A stretch of DNA of 64,000 nucleotides, taken from NCBI RefSeq assembly GCF_019834675.1, contig NZ_JABUBU010000001.1, forward strand, positions 248,001 through 312,000, written 5' to 3'. The position numbers were made by a program, and so were the translations under genes. The stretch's first letter is position 1, and each line of letters begins with the position of its first letter. The notes under the pieces were generated by a model. The model did no database searches. It saw only the letters and a program-made list of their open reading frames with translations, and had not been told where the DNA came from. This DNA comes from Rhodococcoides corynebacterioides (lineage in GTDB: Bacteria > Actinomycetota > Actinomycetes > Mycobacteriales > Mycobacteriaceae). Below, piece after piece: positions 34,361 to 43,337 of this stretch.

Positions 34361-35476
34361 CTACGCGATGGTGGCCCACCCCTCCACGGACTCGGCGGAG
34401 CGGGGCTCGGGGCCGGTGTAGATCGCGGCGGGCCGCACCAACCGCCCCAGCCGCTTCTGTTCCAGAATGTGCGCGCACCAGCCGGCGGTCCGGCCGCAGG
34501 TGAACATGGCGGGCATCATGTGCGCGGGCACCTCGGCGAAATCGAGGATCACCGCGGCCCAGAACTCGACGTTGGTCTCGATGGCGCGGTCCGGGCGCCG
34601 CTCGCGCAGCTCGGCGAGGGCCGCCTGCTCCAGCGCGGCGGCCACCTCGAAGCGCGGGGCGTTCAGTCGCTGGGCGGTGGCACGCAGCACGCGGGCGCGG
34701 GGGTCCTCGGCGCGGTAGACCCGGTGCCCGAAGCCCATCAGCTTCTCCTTGCGGTCGAGGATGCCCTTGACCAGTCCGCGCGGGTCTTCGGTGCGCTCGA
34801 CCTCCTCGATCATCGGCAGCACGCGGGCCGGGGCGCCGCCGTGGAGCGGTCCGGACATGGCGCCGATCGCACCGGACAGCGACGCGGCGACGTCGGCGCC
34901 CGTCGACGCGATCACGCGCGCGGTGAAGGTGGAGGCGTTGAGGCCGTGCTCGGCGGCGGACACCCAGTAGGCGTCGACGGCCTCGGTGTGGGCGGGGTCG
35001 GGATCGCCCTTCCACCGGGTCATGAAGCGCTCGGTGACGGTGGAGCACTGGTCGATGCGCGACTGCGGGACGGCGGGCTGGTGGATGCCGCGGGCGGACT
35101 GCGCGACGTAGGACAGGGCCATGACGGAGGCGCGGGCGAGGTTCTCGCGCGCGGTGTCGTCGTCGATGTCGAGCAGCGGCTCGTAGCCCCAGATGGGCGC
35201 CAGCATCGCGAGTCCGGCCTGGACGTCGACGCGGACGTCGCCGGTGTGGATGGGCAGCGGGAACGGCTCGGCGGGCGGCAGTCCGGGGCCGAAGCGACCG
35301 TCGACGAGCAGGGCCCACACGTTGCCGAACGTCACGCCGCGGGAGACGAGATCCTCGATGTCGACGCCGCGGTAGCGCAGCGCGCCACCGTCCTTGTCGG
35401 GCTCGGCGATGTCGGTGGTGAAGGCGACGACGCCTTCGAGTCCGGGGGAGAAGTTCTCGGGCACCGTCGGAGCCAT
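34361..35476 (-). CDS. citA: Citrate synthase 2
   Basis: 371-residue type II-like citrate synthase paralogue of actinobacteria (CitA, Rv0889c-like), condensing oxaloacetate with acetyl-CoA (or propionyl-CoA in methylcitrate-capable members). Active-site motifs: MSGPLHGGAPARVL, MGFGHRVYRAEDPR and the Asp in EFWAAVILDFAEVP. The N-terminus GLEGVVAFTTDIAEPDKDGGALRYRGVDIEDL is typical. ATG 35476 with GAGG upstream. Divergent from pdxH; TATGGT at 35536-35531 may be its -10. Confidence 0.93.
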   Translation of the reverse strand: MAPTVPENFSPGLEGVVAFTTDIAEPDKDGGALRYRGVDIEDLVSRGVTFGNVWALLVDGRFGPGLPPAEPFPLPIHTGDVRVDVQAGLAMLAPIWGYEPLLDIDDDTARENLARASVMALSYVAQSARGIHQPAVPQSRIDQCSTVTERFMTRWKGDPDPAHTEAVDAYWVSAAEHGLNASTFTARVIASTGADVAASLSGAIGAMSGPLHGGAPARVLPMIEEVERTEDPRGLVKGILDRKEKLMGFGHRVYRAEDPRARVLRATAQRLNAPRFEVAAALEQAALAELRERRPDRAIETNVEFWAAVILDFAEVPAHMMPAMFTCGRTAGWCAHILEQKRLGRLVRPAAIYTGPEPRSAESVEGWATIA

Positions 35477-35579
35477 CGCGAGACCTCGATTTCTGCGCGG
35501 GGGCCGTGGTGGTCGGCCCGTCGAATCGCACCATAGTGCTGCGCCGGCGATGTCCGACGCCGGGAGTACCTTCCGACGA

Positions 35580-36233
35580 GTGAACGAGAATTCCGAGCGC
35601 GTCGACCTCGCCGACATGCGCGTCGCGTACGGCGGCGACGCCGATGTCACCGAGGCGGATCTGGCCGACGGGTGGCTCGCACTCGCGCGGTCGTGGTTGC
35701 AGCAGGCGATCGACGCGCAGCTGCCGGAGCCGAACGCGATCGTGCTGGGCACGGTGGACGCGGAGGGACGGCCCGCCACACGGACGGTGCTGTGCAAGGA
35801 GATGCGTGACGACGGCATCGTCTTCTACACCAACCACACCTCGGAGAAGGGTGGTCACCTCGCGGGTCGTCCCGTCGCGTCGGCGACGTTCCCGTGGATC
35901 GGGATCCAGCGGCAGGTGACCGTGCGCGGGTCGGTGACGCGGGTGTCCGCGGAGGAGACGGCGGCCTACTGGGCGACGCGCCCCCGCGGTTCGCAACTGG
36001 GGGCGTGGGCGTCCGAGCAGTCCCGGCCTATCGCCTCGCGCGCGGATCTGGAACGGCAGCTCGACGAGGTGACGCGGCGGTTCGAGGGCGGCGACGTCCC
36101 GGTCCCCCCGCACTGGGGTGGATACCTGGTCGCAGCCGAGACGGTGGAGTTCTGGCAGGGGCGAAACAACCGGCTGCACAACCGGTTACGCGTCACGCCG
36201 CGCGACGGCGCCGTGGTCCGCCTGCAACCGTGA
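35580..36233 (+). CDS. pdxH: Pyridoxine/pyridoxamine 5'-phosphate oxidase
   Basis: 217-residue FMN enzyme making pyridoxal 5'-phosphate. Motifs: the N-terminal MRVAYGG…LADGWLALARSWLQQAI, PNAIVLGTVDAEGRPATRTVLCKEMRDDGIVFYTNHTSEKG (FMN-phosphate binding), GSQLGAWASEQSRPI, and the C-terminal signature VEFWQGRNNRLHNRLRV. Leaderless-type start: TACCTT, 7 bases, GTG 35580. The stop overlaps the following MFS start by 4 bases. Confidence 0.96.
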   Translation: MNENSERVDLADMRVAYGGDADVTEADLADGWLALARSWLQQAIDAQLPEPNAIVLGTVDAEGRPATRTVLCKEMRDDGIVFYTNHTSEKGGHLAGRPVASATFPWIGIQRQVTVRGSVTRVSAEETAAYWATRPRGSQLGAWASEQSRPIASRADLERQLDEVTRRFEGGDVPVPPHWGGYLVAAETVEFWQGRNNRLHNRLRVTPRDGAVVRLQP

Positions 36234-37495
36234 GTCGCGTACTCGCCGACACCACACCGCTGAGGAACCGGGACTTCCGGCGGCTGTGGGCGTCCGGTGT
36301 GGTCACCGTCATCGGCGCGCAGCTGTCGGTGGTCGCGGTGCCGCAGCAAATCTTCCAGATCACGTCGAGTTCCGCGTACGTGGGGCTGGCGGGCGCCTTC
36401 GCGCTGGTGCCCCTCGTCGTGTTCGGGCTGTGGGGCGGCGCGCTGGCCGACGTGATGGACCGCCGAACCCTCCTGGCCATCACCACGGTCGGGGTCGGCA
36501 CCACGTCGTTCCTGCTGTGGCTGCAGGCGCACCTGGGGACCGACAACGTCTGGGTCGTCCTGATCCTCCTCGGCGTGCAGCAGGGCTTCTTCGCGGTCAA
36601 TCAGCCCACGCGCAGCGCGATCATCCCGCGCCTGATCGACGCGAAGGACCTGCCCGCGGCCAACTCGCTGAACATGACCGTCTTCAACTTCGGGGCCATC
36701 GCGGGCCCGATGCTGGCGGGTGCACTCATTCCCGCGTTCGGCCTGCCGACGCTCTACCTGATCGACACGCTCGCGCTGGCCGTAACGCTGTGGGCGGTGC
36801 TGCGGCTGCCGCCCATCCCGCCCACCGGTGACGTCCGACGGGCGGGCCTGCGGGAGGTGATCGCCGGCTTCGCCTATCTGGCCACCCAGAAGGTGCTGTT
36901 GGCGTCGTTCGTCGTCGACATCGTCGCGATGGTCTTCGGTATGCCGCGCGCGCTGTTCCCGGAGGTGGCCACCGAGACGTTCGGCGATCCCGCGGAGGGT
37001 GGGCTGGTGCTCGGCCTGCTGTTCGCGTCGCTCTCGGCCGGGGCGGTGCTGGGCGGAGTGTTCTCGGGCTGGCTTCCGCGCGTCCGACGCCAGGGCGTCG
37101 CCGTGATCGCCTGCATCGTGGTGTGGGGCGTCGCGATGATCGGGTTCGGCGTGTCGATCGCGCTGGCCACGGTCGGGGAACGGGGCTGGGCGCTGTACGC
37201 GGCGCTGGGCTTCCTCGCCCTCGGCGGCGGGGCGGACATGATCTCCGCGGCGTTCCGTAGCGCGATGCTGCAGTCCGTCGCCACCGACGACATGCGCGGT
37301 CGGCTCCAAGGCGTCTTCATCGTGGTCGTCGCCGGCGGACCGCGGGTGGGCGACGTCCTGCACGGCGCGGCCGCGTTCCTGGTGGGAACGGCGGCCGCGG
37401 CGGCGGGCGGCGGCGTGCTGGTGATCGTGGGCGTGACGGTGGCGGCGTTCGCCATCCCGGCGTTCGTGAAGTACCGGGTGGGCGCGGCGGCCTGA
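36230..37495 (+). CDS. MFS transporter (EntS/MFS_3 type)
   Basis: 421 residues with about eleven to twelve helices. Begins TTPLRNRDFRRLWASGVVTVIGAQLSVVAVPQQIFQIT; motif A is GGALADVMDRRTLLA and the second-half signature VATDDMRGRLQGVFIVVVAGGPRVGD. Same group as the exporter at 26717 and as enterobactin exporters. Translationally coupled to pdxH (GTGA overlap), but a functional link is not evident. Substrate unknown. Confidence 0.86.
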   Translation: MSRVLADTTPLRNRDFRRLWASGVVTVIGAQLSVVAVPQQIFQITSSSAYVGLAGAFALVPLVVFGLWGGALADVMDRRTLLAITTVGVGTTSFLLWLQAHLGTDNVWVVLILLGVQQGFFAVNQPTRSAIIPRLIDAKDLPAANSLNMTVFNFGAIAGPMLAGALIPAFGLPTLYLIDTLALAVTLWAVLRLPPIPPTGDVRRAGLREVIAGFAYLATQKVLLASFVVDIVAMVFGMPRALFPEVATETFGDPAEGGLVLGLLFASLSAGAVLGGVFSGWLPRVRRQGVAVIACIVVWGVAMIGFGVSIALATVGERGWALYAALGFLALGGGADMISAAFRSAMLQSVATDDMRGRLQGVFIVVVAGGPRVGDVLHGAAAFLVGTAAAAAGGGVLVIVGVTVAAFAIPAFVKYRVGAAA

Positions 37496-37526
37496 CTCGG
37501 AGGTCCGTCATGCAGCGGCCCGTCGA

Positions 37527-38441
37527 TCAGAGGCCCGTCCGGCGGCACACCTCCTCCCAGGGCGTCGGGGCGAGCCCGAGCGTCGCCTGCGACCGGGTCG
37601 AGTCGATCTCGTAGTGCCGCGTGCGCTGGTAGGACAGCGCGTTCAGCTCCCGCATCATCGGGACGACGAGCCCGCCGGCCCGCGTGACGACGCGCGGGAT
37701 CACGCGCACCGGCACCGGCGGGAGTCCGGCCGCCGCGAGGGCGTCGCCGATCGCGCGCCGCAACGTCACGGGCGGGTTGGTGGGGGCGTGCCACACCTGC
37801 CCCCAGGTCGACGGGGCGTCGACGGCGGCGATCAGGGCGCGGGCTTCGTCGAGGACGTCGGTGAAGGAGTGCGGCACGTCGGCGGCGTCGATCACCCATG
37901 CCGTCTTCCCGGCGCGGGCGGCGGGCAGGACCCGCGTCACGTGGCCGTTGGCGCCGACACCGGTGCCGACGTAGTCCGACGCGCGGACCTCGACGGCGCG
38001 GAGCGTCCCGGCCCGGTGCGCGTCGGCGAGCTCGGCCCACATCTGCGCGCGCAGAACGCCTTTGGCGTCGGTGGCGGCGTCCGGCATGCCCTCGCGCATG
38101 ACGCCGTCGGGCACCGGGCCGTAGGGGTAGAGGCAGCCGGTGACGGTGAGGACGGCGCCGGTGCGCTCGGCGACCGTCCGGAGCGACCGGGCGATCGGCG
38201 GCCAGACCGTCTGCCACTGCGTGTAGTCGGCGGGGTTGACGCAGTTGTACAGGGCGACGGCGCCGTCGGTGAGGGCGGTGAGGCCGTCGGTGTCGGCGGC
38301 GTCGAGGGCCGTGGCGGTGGCGCCGGGGACGCCGACTCCGCGGCGGCTGACGAGGACCACCTCGGATCCGCGCGCGACGAGCAGGCGGGCGAGGTGGGTG
38401 CCGACGGGACCGGCCCCGATGACGACGTGACGATCGGACAT
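37527..38441 (-). CDS. NAD(P)-dependent epimerase/dehydratase-like protein
   Basis: 304-residue atypical SDR. Rossmann start RHVVIGAGPVGTHLARLLVARGSEVVLVSRRG (GxGxxG and an R-x-G strand end that favours NADP). The extended-SDR YxxxK is not obvious; instead the LTVTGCLYPYGPVP region occupies that place, as in NmrA/NAD-epimerase-like actinobacterial reductases. AGGAG 7 bases before ATG 38441. Its promoter holds a palindromic operator exactly between -35 and -10, so it is surely the target of the divergent TetR regulator. Confidence 0.82.
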   Translation of the reverse strand: MSDRHVVIGAGPVGTHLARLLVARGSEVVLVSRRGVGVPGATATALDAADTDGLTALTDGAVALYNCVNPADYTQWQTVWPPIARSLRTVAERTGAVLTVTGCLYPYGPVPDGVMREGMPDAATDAKGVLRAQMWAELADAHRAGTLRAVEVRASDYVGTGVGANGHVTRVLPAARAGKTAWVIDAADVPHSFTDVLDEARALIAAVDAPSTWGQVWHAPTNPPVTLRRAIGDALAAAGLPPVPVRVIPRVVTRAGGLVVPMMRELNALSYQRTRHYEIDSTRSQATLGLAPTPWEEVCRRTGL

Positions 38442-38464
38442 GGCGAGCTCCTGTTTTGGGAAAG

Positions 38465-38528
38465 GAGAGCAGTGCTCTCGCACACCACAATGAGAGCACC
38501 GCTCTCGAATGTCAAGAGCAGTGCTCTC
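38465..38528. promoter_or_regulatory. Three palindromic TetR operators in a divergent promoter
   Basis: GAGAGCAGTGCTCTC (38465-38479), GAGAGCACCGCTCTC (38492-38506) and AAGAGCAGTGCTCTC (38514-38528) form one operator family. The epimerase promoter on the minus strand is TTGACA (38515-38510), a 17-base spacer, CATTGT (38492-38487); the middle operator fills that spacer. The TetR gene has TAGGGT (38532-38537) 6 bases before its ATG, with the third operator just upstream. Both genes should therefore be repressed by the TetR protein. Confidence 0.85.
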
Positions 38529-38543
38529 GGTTAGGGTCGACCC

Positions 38544-39236
38544 ATGACCACGGCACGGGAGAAGGCCCGCGACGAGCTGACCGCCGAGATCCTGGCGTCG
38601 GCCCGTCGCCAGCTGGCCGAGGTGGGCCCGGCGGCACTCTCGCTGCGGGCGGTGGCGCGGGACATCGGCAAGGTCTCGTCGGCGGTCTATCGCTACGTGG
38701 CGAGCCGCGACGACCTGCTCACGGCGTTGATCGTCCAGTGCTACGACGAGCTGGGTGCCGCCGTCGAAGCCGCGGACCGCCCGGAGGAATCCCCCCGGAC
38801 GCGGTGGCAAGCGGCCTGCGCGGCGATCCGGGACTGGTCGGCCGCGCACCCGCACGAGTACGCCCTGCTCTACGGCTCACCCGTCCCCGGCTACGTCGCC
38901 CCGCGGGACACCGTCGGCCCGGCGACGCGGCCCACCGCGGTGCTGGTGCGCATCGTCGTGGCGGACCGGCTGACTCGGTCCCGGGCCGCGGAGGGCCGGC
39001 GCACCGCGCTGTACGAGCCCGTGCGGGCGTTCGTCCGCGACACCGTCGGCGACGCGGGCGCGGCGGTCCTGGACGACGACCTCGTCGAGCGCACGCTGAG
39101 CGCCTGGATCACGGTGTTCGGCGCCGTCTCGTTCGAGCGGTTCGGCCACCTGGTGGGTGTCACGGCGGACACCGACCGCTACCTCGACCGGGTCGTCGAG
39201 GACCTCGCGGATCGGCTGGACCTGGGCCGCGGATGA
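38544..39236 (+). CDS. TetR-family repressor (WHG-type C-domain)
   Basis: 230 residues. N-terminal HTH: AEILASARRQLAEVGPAALSLRAVARDIGKVSSAVYRYVASRDDLLTALI (about 14-63). The C-terminal ligand domain includes WQAACAAIRDWSAAHPHEYALLYGSPVPGY, the WHG/TetR_C_13-like signature. Leaderless-type ATG 38544. It controls the divergent epimerase and itself through three operators; inducer unknown. Confidence 0.92.
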   Translation: MTTAREKARDELTAEILASARRQLAEVGPAALSLRAVARDIGKVSSAVYRYVASRDDLLTALIVQCYDELGAAVEAADRPEESPRTRWQAACAAIRDWSAAHPHEYALLYGSPVPGYVAPRDTVGPATRPTAVLVRIVVADRLTRSRAAEGRRTALYEPVRAFVRDTVGDAGAAVLDDDLVERTLSAWITVFGAVSFERFGHLVGVTADTDRYLDRVVEDLADRLDLGRG

Positions 39237-39252
39237 TCGGCGGTGCGAGGGG

Positions 39253-40008
39253 TCAGTGCGTCATCTGCCACACGGTGAGCGCCGCGAGCGCGCCGGCGCC
39301 GTTGAGCGCCCAGTGCAGACCGATGGGCGCGAGCACGCTGCGTCCACGATGGCGCAGCCAGGTGAACACGAAGCCGGCGACGGTGGTGCCGGCGACGGCG
39401 CCGCAGACCCCGACGATCTGACCGAAGAGCCCGGTGCCGAGGACGGCGGAGAACCCGTCGTTGCCCACCGTCAGACCGAGCGACGACGCGACGTGCCAGA
39501 GTCCGAACAGCAGGGAACCGATGATCGCCACACCGCGAAAACCGAAGCGGCGGGACAGTTTCGCGTGCAGGACGCCGCGAAAGGCGAGTTCCTCGGGAAT
39601 CACGGTCTGCAGGGGGATGATGACCAGCGCGGCCACCAGGGTGGCACCGACGTTGACGCCGTAGCGCTCGTTGAGGAAGGCGCTCTGCGTGAGGGGTATC
39701 GACGCGGCGATCGCGACGACGGCCAGCGTCACGGCGGCGGCCGCGGCGCCGTGGCGGGCACCGCGACCGAGGTTGCTCAGTCCGAGGTCGGCCCACTGGA
39801 CGCCGCGGGCGCGGGCGAACGCGACGAGCAACAGCGCACCCACCGGCACGGCCGCGACGGCGACGGGGGTGGGAGCGAAGTGGGCGGTGAGGTTGAAGAC
39901 GACCAGCGCGGCCACGACGACGACGATGTCGACGACGGTGCGGTCGAACCACCGCGGACGCACGGCCGGGGACTCGACCGGAACGGAAGCGGGAAGAGCA
40001 GTGGACAC
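39253..40008 (-). CDS. CPBP-family intramembrane metalloprotease
   Basis: 251 residues, about seven to eight helices. CPBP/Abi motifs: PEELAFRGVLHAKL (EExxxR), FGLWHVASS and LHWALNGAGA, providing the glutamate/histidine metal site of Rce1-like proteases. GTG 40008 is 7 bases after TACAGT; GTG 40011 or the ATG at 40050 are less likely because the promoter lies between. In bacteria these proteins serve in bacteriocin immunity or membrane protein processing; no bacteriocin gene is adjacent. Confidence 0.85.
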   Translation of the reverse strand: MSTALPASVPVESPAVRPRWFDRTVVDIVVVVAALVVFNLTAHFAPTPVAVAAVPVGALLLVAFARARGVQWADLGLSNLGRGARHGAAAAAVTLAVVAIAASIPLTQSAFLNERYGVNVGATLVAALVIIPLQTVIPEELAFRGVLHAKLSRRFGFRGVAIIGSLLFGLWHVASSLGLTVGNDGFSAVLGTGLFGQIVGVCGAVAGTTVAGFVFTWLRHRGRSVLAPIGLHWALNGAGALAALTVWQMTH

Positions 40009-40043
40009 CACGTCGACTGTAGCGATCGCGGTAGCGTGCTGCC

Positions 40044-40988
40044 ATGGCACCGGAGGACGCGACCACTGCGTTGGCCCACGGCGAGTACCGCGCCGACGTC
40101 GCGCGGCGGGGAGCGGGGTTGCGCCTGCTCGAGCGGTCGGGGCGGGCGTTGACGGAGACCTGGCCCGCGGGGGAGAAGCCGCCGCTCTCGGCCGGTCTGG
40201 TCCTCGCGCCGTGGCCCAACCGCACGCGTGACGGCGAGTTCGTCTTCGGCGGCGCGACGCACCGCCTCGAGATCACCGAGCCGGCCCGGAACAACGCCAG
40301 TCACGGTCTGGTCCGCCGCCGGGACTGGGACGTCGTCGAGCGCACCGCGTCGTCCGTCACGCATGCCATCGAGGTGGGCGGTGAGCCGGGCTGGCCGTTC
40401 CCGCTGCGCCTGACGGTCCGTCACGCTCTCGCCGACGACGGGCTGACCGTCACGCACACCGCGACCAACCTCGGCGACACCGAGGCGCCGTTCGGCCTCG
40501 GCGTCCACGCCTTCGCGCGGGCCGGGGACGCGCCGCTCGACGAGTGCACGCTGCAGCTGTCGGCGGGCGTGCGTCTGCCGCTCGATCCGGACCGCAACCT
40601 GCCGGCGGGCGGTCCGGTCCCCGTGACGGGCACCGACGCCGACTTCGCCGCGCCGCGCGCGCTCGCGGGGGTGTGGCTCGACACCCCGTTCAGCGCGCTC
40701 GTTCCCGACGCCGACGGCCGGTCGCGCCAGTACCTCACGCCGCCCGACGGTCCGGCCACCGTCGTGTGGACCGACGCGCGGTTCCCGTGGGTGCAGGTGT
40801 TCACGGCCGACCCGGCGCACGATCAGGCGTATCCGGATCGCGGCCGGGCGCTGGCGATCGAGCCCATGACGTGCCCGCCCGACGCCCTGAACTCGCGGAT
40901 CGACCTCGTCGTCCTCGCGCCGGGGGAGACGTGGACGGGCACGTGGGGGCTCGCCGTCGCCACCGACGCGGTCGGGAGCGCCTCGTGA
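40044..40988 (+). CDS. Aldose 1-epimerase family protein
   Basis: 314-residue mutarotase-like beta-sandwich. Visible: LAPWPNRTRDGEFVFGGATHRLEITEPARNNASHGLVRRRDWDV (active-site Arg/His region), GLGVHAFARAG with the second catalytic-type His, and AIEPMTCPPDALNS with the catalytic Glu. TAGCGT lies 6 bases before ATG 40044. Overlaps the following sugar kinase by 4 bases, so the pair probably processes a free sugar before phosphorylation. Confidence 0.88.
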   Translation: MAPEDATTALAHGEYRADVARRGAGLRLLERSGRALTETWPAGEKPPLSAGLVLAPWPNRTRDGEFVFGGATHRLEITEPARNNASHGLVRRRDWDVVERTASSVTHAIEVGGEPGWPFPLRLTVRHALADDGLTVTHTATNLGDTEAPFGLGVHAFARAGDAPLDECTLQLSAGVRLPLDPDRNLPAGGPVPVTGTDADFAAPRALAGVWLDTPFSALVPDADGRSRQYLTPPDGPATVVWTDARFPWVQVFTADPAHDQAYPDRGRALAIEPMTCPPDALNSRIDLVVLAPGETWTGTWGLAVATDAVGSAS

Positions 40989-41905
40989 CGATCCTGGTGT
41001 GCGGCGAGGCCCTGGTCGACCTCGTGCCGCAGGACGGCGGGCCGACGCTCGCGCCGCGGCTCGGCGGCGGACCGTTCAACGTCGCGGTCGCCCTCGGCCG
41101 CCTCGGATCCGACGTGCAGTTCCTCTCGCGCATCTCCACCGACCCGTTCGGGCGGGACCTCGTCGCCTGGCTCGAGGCGTCGCACGTCGGTCTCGACGTC
41201 CTCCAGCGCGGACCGGAACTCACGACGCTGGCACTGACCACCCTGGCCGCCGACGGCTCGGCCGAGTACTCGTTCTACGCGGAGGGCACGGCGGATCGAC
41301 TCGTCGAGGATCCCGCGACGATTCCGGAGTCGGTGACCGCGGCGTCGTTCGGGACGTTGTCCCTGCTCTACGAGCCCGGCGCGTCGGTCTACGCCGCGCT
41401 GCTCGCCCGCCTGCACGACGACGGCGTCGTGACCATGCTCGATCCCAACATCCGGCCGGCCGCGATGACCGACGGCGACGGGTACCGGTTGCGGTTCCGC
41501 GGGTGGTTGCCGTCGGTGGACGTGCTCAAGGTGTCGGTGGAGGACGCGGCGTGGCTCGCGGAGGGCCCGTCCGGCACGACGCCGGCGGACTGGCTGGCGG
41601 CGGGGGTCACCGCCGTGGTGGTCACCCGCGGCGGCGACGGCATCACCGTGGTGACCGCGCGCGGCGAGGTGTCGGTGGCGGGGGTGGCCGTGGAGGTCGC
41701 CGACACCATCGGCGCCGGCGACACGGTGCACGGGGCGTTCCTGCACCACCTCACCGCGCTCGGCGTCGACGGTCCGGATGCGCTGCGCGCGCTGGACGAC
41801 GACGCGTGGCGACGGGCCGCGGAGTTCGCCGTCCGGGCCGCCGCGATCACCGTTTCGCGGCCGGGGGCGGACCCTCCGTGGGCGTCCGAGGTCACCGACG
41901 GCTAG
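40985..41905 (+). CDS. PfkB-family carbohydrate kinase (fructokinase-like)
   Basis: 306-residue ribokinase-fold kinase. N-terminal signature GEALVDLVPQDGG…RLGGGPFNVAVALGRLG, the substrate lid with DPFGRDLVAWLE, and the C-terminal DTIGAGDTVHGAFLHHL with the GAGD anion hole and catalytic Asp. GTG 40985 overlaps the mutarotase stop (GTGA). Most like fructokinases; no sugar transporter is adjacent. Confidence 0.9.
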   Translation: MTILVCGEALVDLVPQDGGPTLAPRLGGGPFNVAVALGRLGSDVQFLSRISTDPFGRDLVAWLEASHVGLDVLQRGPELTTLALTTLAADGSAEYSFYAEGTADRLVEDPATIPESVTAASFGTLSLLYEPGASVYAALLARLHDDGVVTMLDPNIRPAAMTDGDGYRLRFRGWLPSVDVLKVSVEDAAWLAEGPSGTTPADWLAAGVTAVVVTRGGDGITVVTARGEVSVAGVAVEVADTIGAGDTVHGAFLHHLTALGVDGPDALRALDDDAWRRAAEFAVRAAAITVSRPGADPPWASEVTDG

Positions 41906-41960
41906 GTTTTATCTCCGACACCACAAGTTCCGTTACCACCGAGCTCGAGAGGGACCCTTC

Positions 41961-43271
41961 GTGCCCGCTGAGAATGCCGACAACGCCGCCACCGCCAAGC
42001 TGATCTACCCCGGTGGCGAACACGAGATGACCATCGCGCGAGCCACCGAAGGCAACGACGGTATCGAGCTGGGCAAGCTGCTCGCGAACACGGGATACAC
42101 GACGTTGGACGGCGGGTTCGTCAACACCGCGTCCACCAAGTCGGCGATCACCTACATCGACGGGGCCGAGGGCATCCTGCGCTACCGCGGATACCCCATC
42201 GAGCAGCTGGCGGAGAAGTCCTCGTTCATCGAGGTCAGTTACCTGCTGATCTACGGCGAGCTCCCCACCACCGAGCAGCTGGACGCGTTCACCGACCGCA
42301 TCCGTCGGCACACGCTGCTGCACGAGGACCTCAAGCGGTTCTTCGACGGCTTCCCGCGCAACGCGCACCCGATGCCCGTGGTGTCCTCGGCGGTCAACGC
42401 TCTGTCCGCGTACTACCAGGATTCGTTGGACCCGGACGACCCCGAGCAGGTCGAGCTCTCGACGATCCGCCTGCTGGCCAAGCTGCCGACCATCGCGGCG
42501 TACGCGTACAAGAAGTCGGTGGGCCAGCCGTTCCTGTACCCGGACAACTCGAAGAGCTACGTCGAGAACTTCCTGCGCATGACGTTCGGCTTCCCGGCCG
42601 AGCCGTACGAGGCCGACCCCGAGCTGGTCAAGGCCCTCGACATGCTGCTGATCCTGCACGCCGACCACGAGCAGAACTGTTCGACGTCGACGGTGCGCCT
42701 GGTGGGGTCCTCGGACGCCAACCTGTTCACGTCCATCTCGGGCGGCATCAACGCGCTGTGGGGTCCGCTGCACGGCGGCGCCAACCAGGCCGTGCTCGAG
42801 ATGCTCTACCGCATCCAGGGCGAGGGCGGCGACAGCGCCGACTTCCTCAAGCGGGTCAAGAACAAGGAGGACGGTGTCAAGCTCATGGGCTTCGGGCACC
42901 GCGTCTACAAGAACTACGACCCGCGTGCGGCCATCGTCCGCAAGACCGCGCACTCGATCCTCGAGAAGCTCGGCACGGGCGACGAACTGCTCGAGATCGC
43001 GATGAAGCTCGAGGAGGTCGCGCTGAACGACGACTACTTCGTCGAGCGCAAGCTGTACCCGAACGTCGACTTCTACACCGGCCTCATCTACCGGGCCATG
43101 GGCTTCCCGGAGCGCATGTTCACGGTGCTGTTCGCGCTCGGTCGCCTGCCCGGCTGGATCGCGCATTGGCAGGAGATGCACCAGGATCCGAACGGCAAGA
43201 TCGGCCGTCCGCGTCAGATCTACACCGGCTACACCGAGCGTGCCTACGAGGGCATCGACGGGCGTAGCTGA
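41961..43271 (+). CDS. gltA: Citrate synthase (principal, type II)
   Basis: 436-residue TCA-cycle entry enzyme. Contains YTTLDGGFVNTASTKSAITYIDGAEGILRYRGYPIEQLAEKS, LILHADHEQNCSTSTVRLVGSS, WGPLHGGANQAVLEML, MGFGHRVYKNYDPRA and the catalytic Asp in YPNVDFYTGLIYRAMG. GTG 41961 is preceded by GAGAGGGA 7 bases away. Ends in a strong terminator. It is the second citrate synthase in the window and the one with the complete type II N-terminal domain. Confidence 0.97.
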   Translation: MPAENADNAATAKLIYPGGEHEMTIARATEGNDGIELGKLLANTGYTTLDGGFVNTASTKSAITYIDGAEGILRYRGYPIEQLAEKSSFIEVSYLLIYGELPTTEQLDAFTDRIRRHTLLHEDLKRFFDGFPRNAHPMPVVSSAVNALSAYYQDSLDPDDPEQVELSTIRLLAKLPTIAAYAYKKSVGQPFLYPDNSKSYVENFLRMTFGFPAEPYEADPELVKALDMLLILHADHEQNCSTSTVRLVGSSDANLFTSISGGINALWGPLHGGANQAVLEMLYRIQGEGGDSADFLKRVKNKEDGVKLMGFGHRVYKNYDPRAAIVRKTAHSILEKLGTGDELLEIAMKLEEVALNDDYFVERKLYPNVDFYTGLIYRAMGFPERMFTVLFALGRLPGWIAHWQEMHQDPNGKIGRPRQIYTGYTERAYEGIDGRS

Positions 43272-43284
43272 CACCACGCACGAA

Positions 43285-43326
43285 CGACGACGGGGGCACC
43301 GGCTTCGGCCGGTGCCCCCGTTGTCG
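43285..43326. terminator. Strong terminator after gltA
   Basis: 19-bp stem with one G-T wobble, CGACGACGGGGGCACCGGC (43285-43303) / GCCGGTGCCCCCGTTGTCG (43308-43326), capped by a TTCG tetraloop. It lies between convergent gltA and the nitrilase gene, 14 bases after the gltA stop, and can serve both. Confidence 0.93.
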
Positions 43327-43337
43327 TGTGCGGTGGG

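Noticed and set aside
39253-40008. CPBP protease as part of a bacteriocin or phage-defence system
   Set aside because: No precursor peptide, transporter or defence gene is adjacent; neighbours are a TetR regulator and sugar enzymes.
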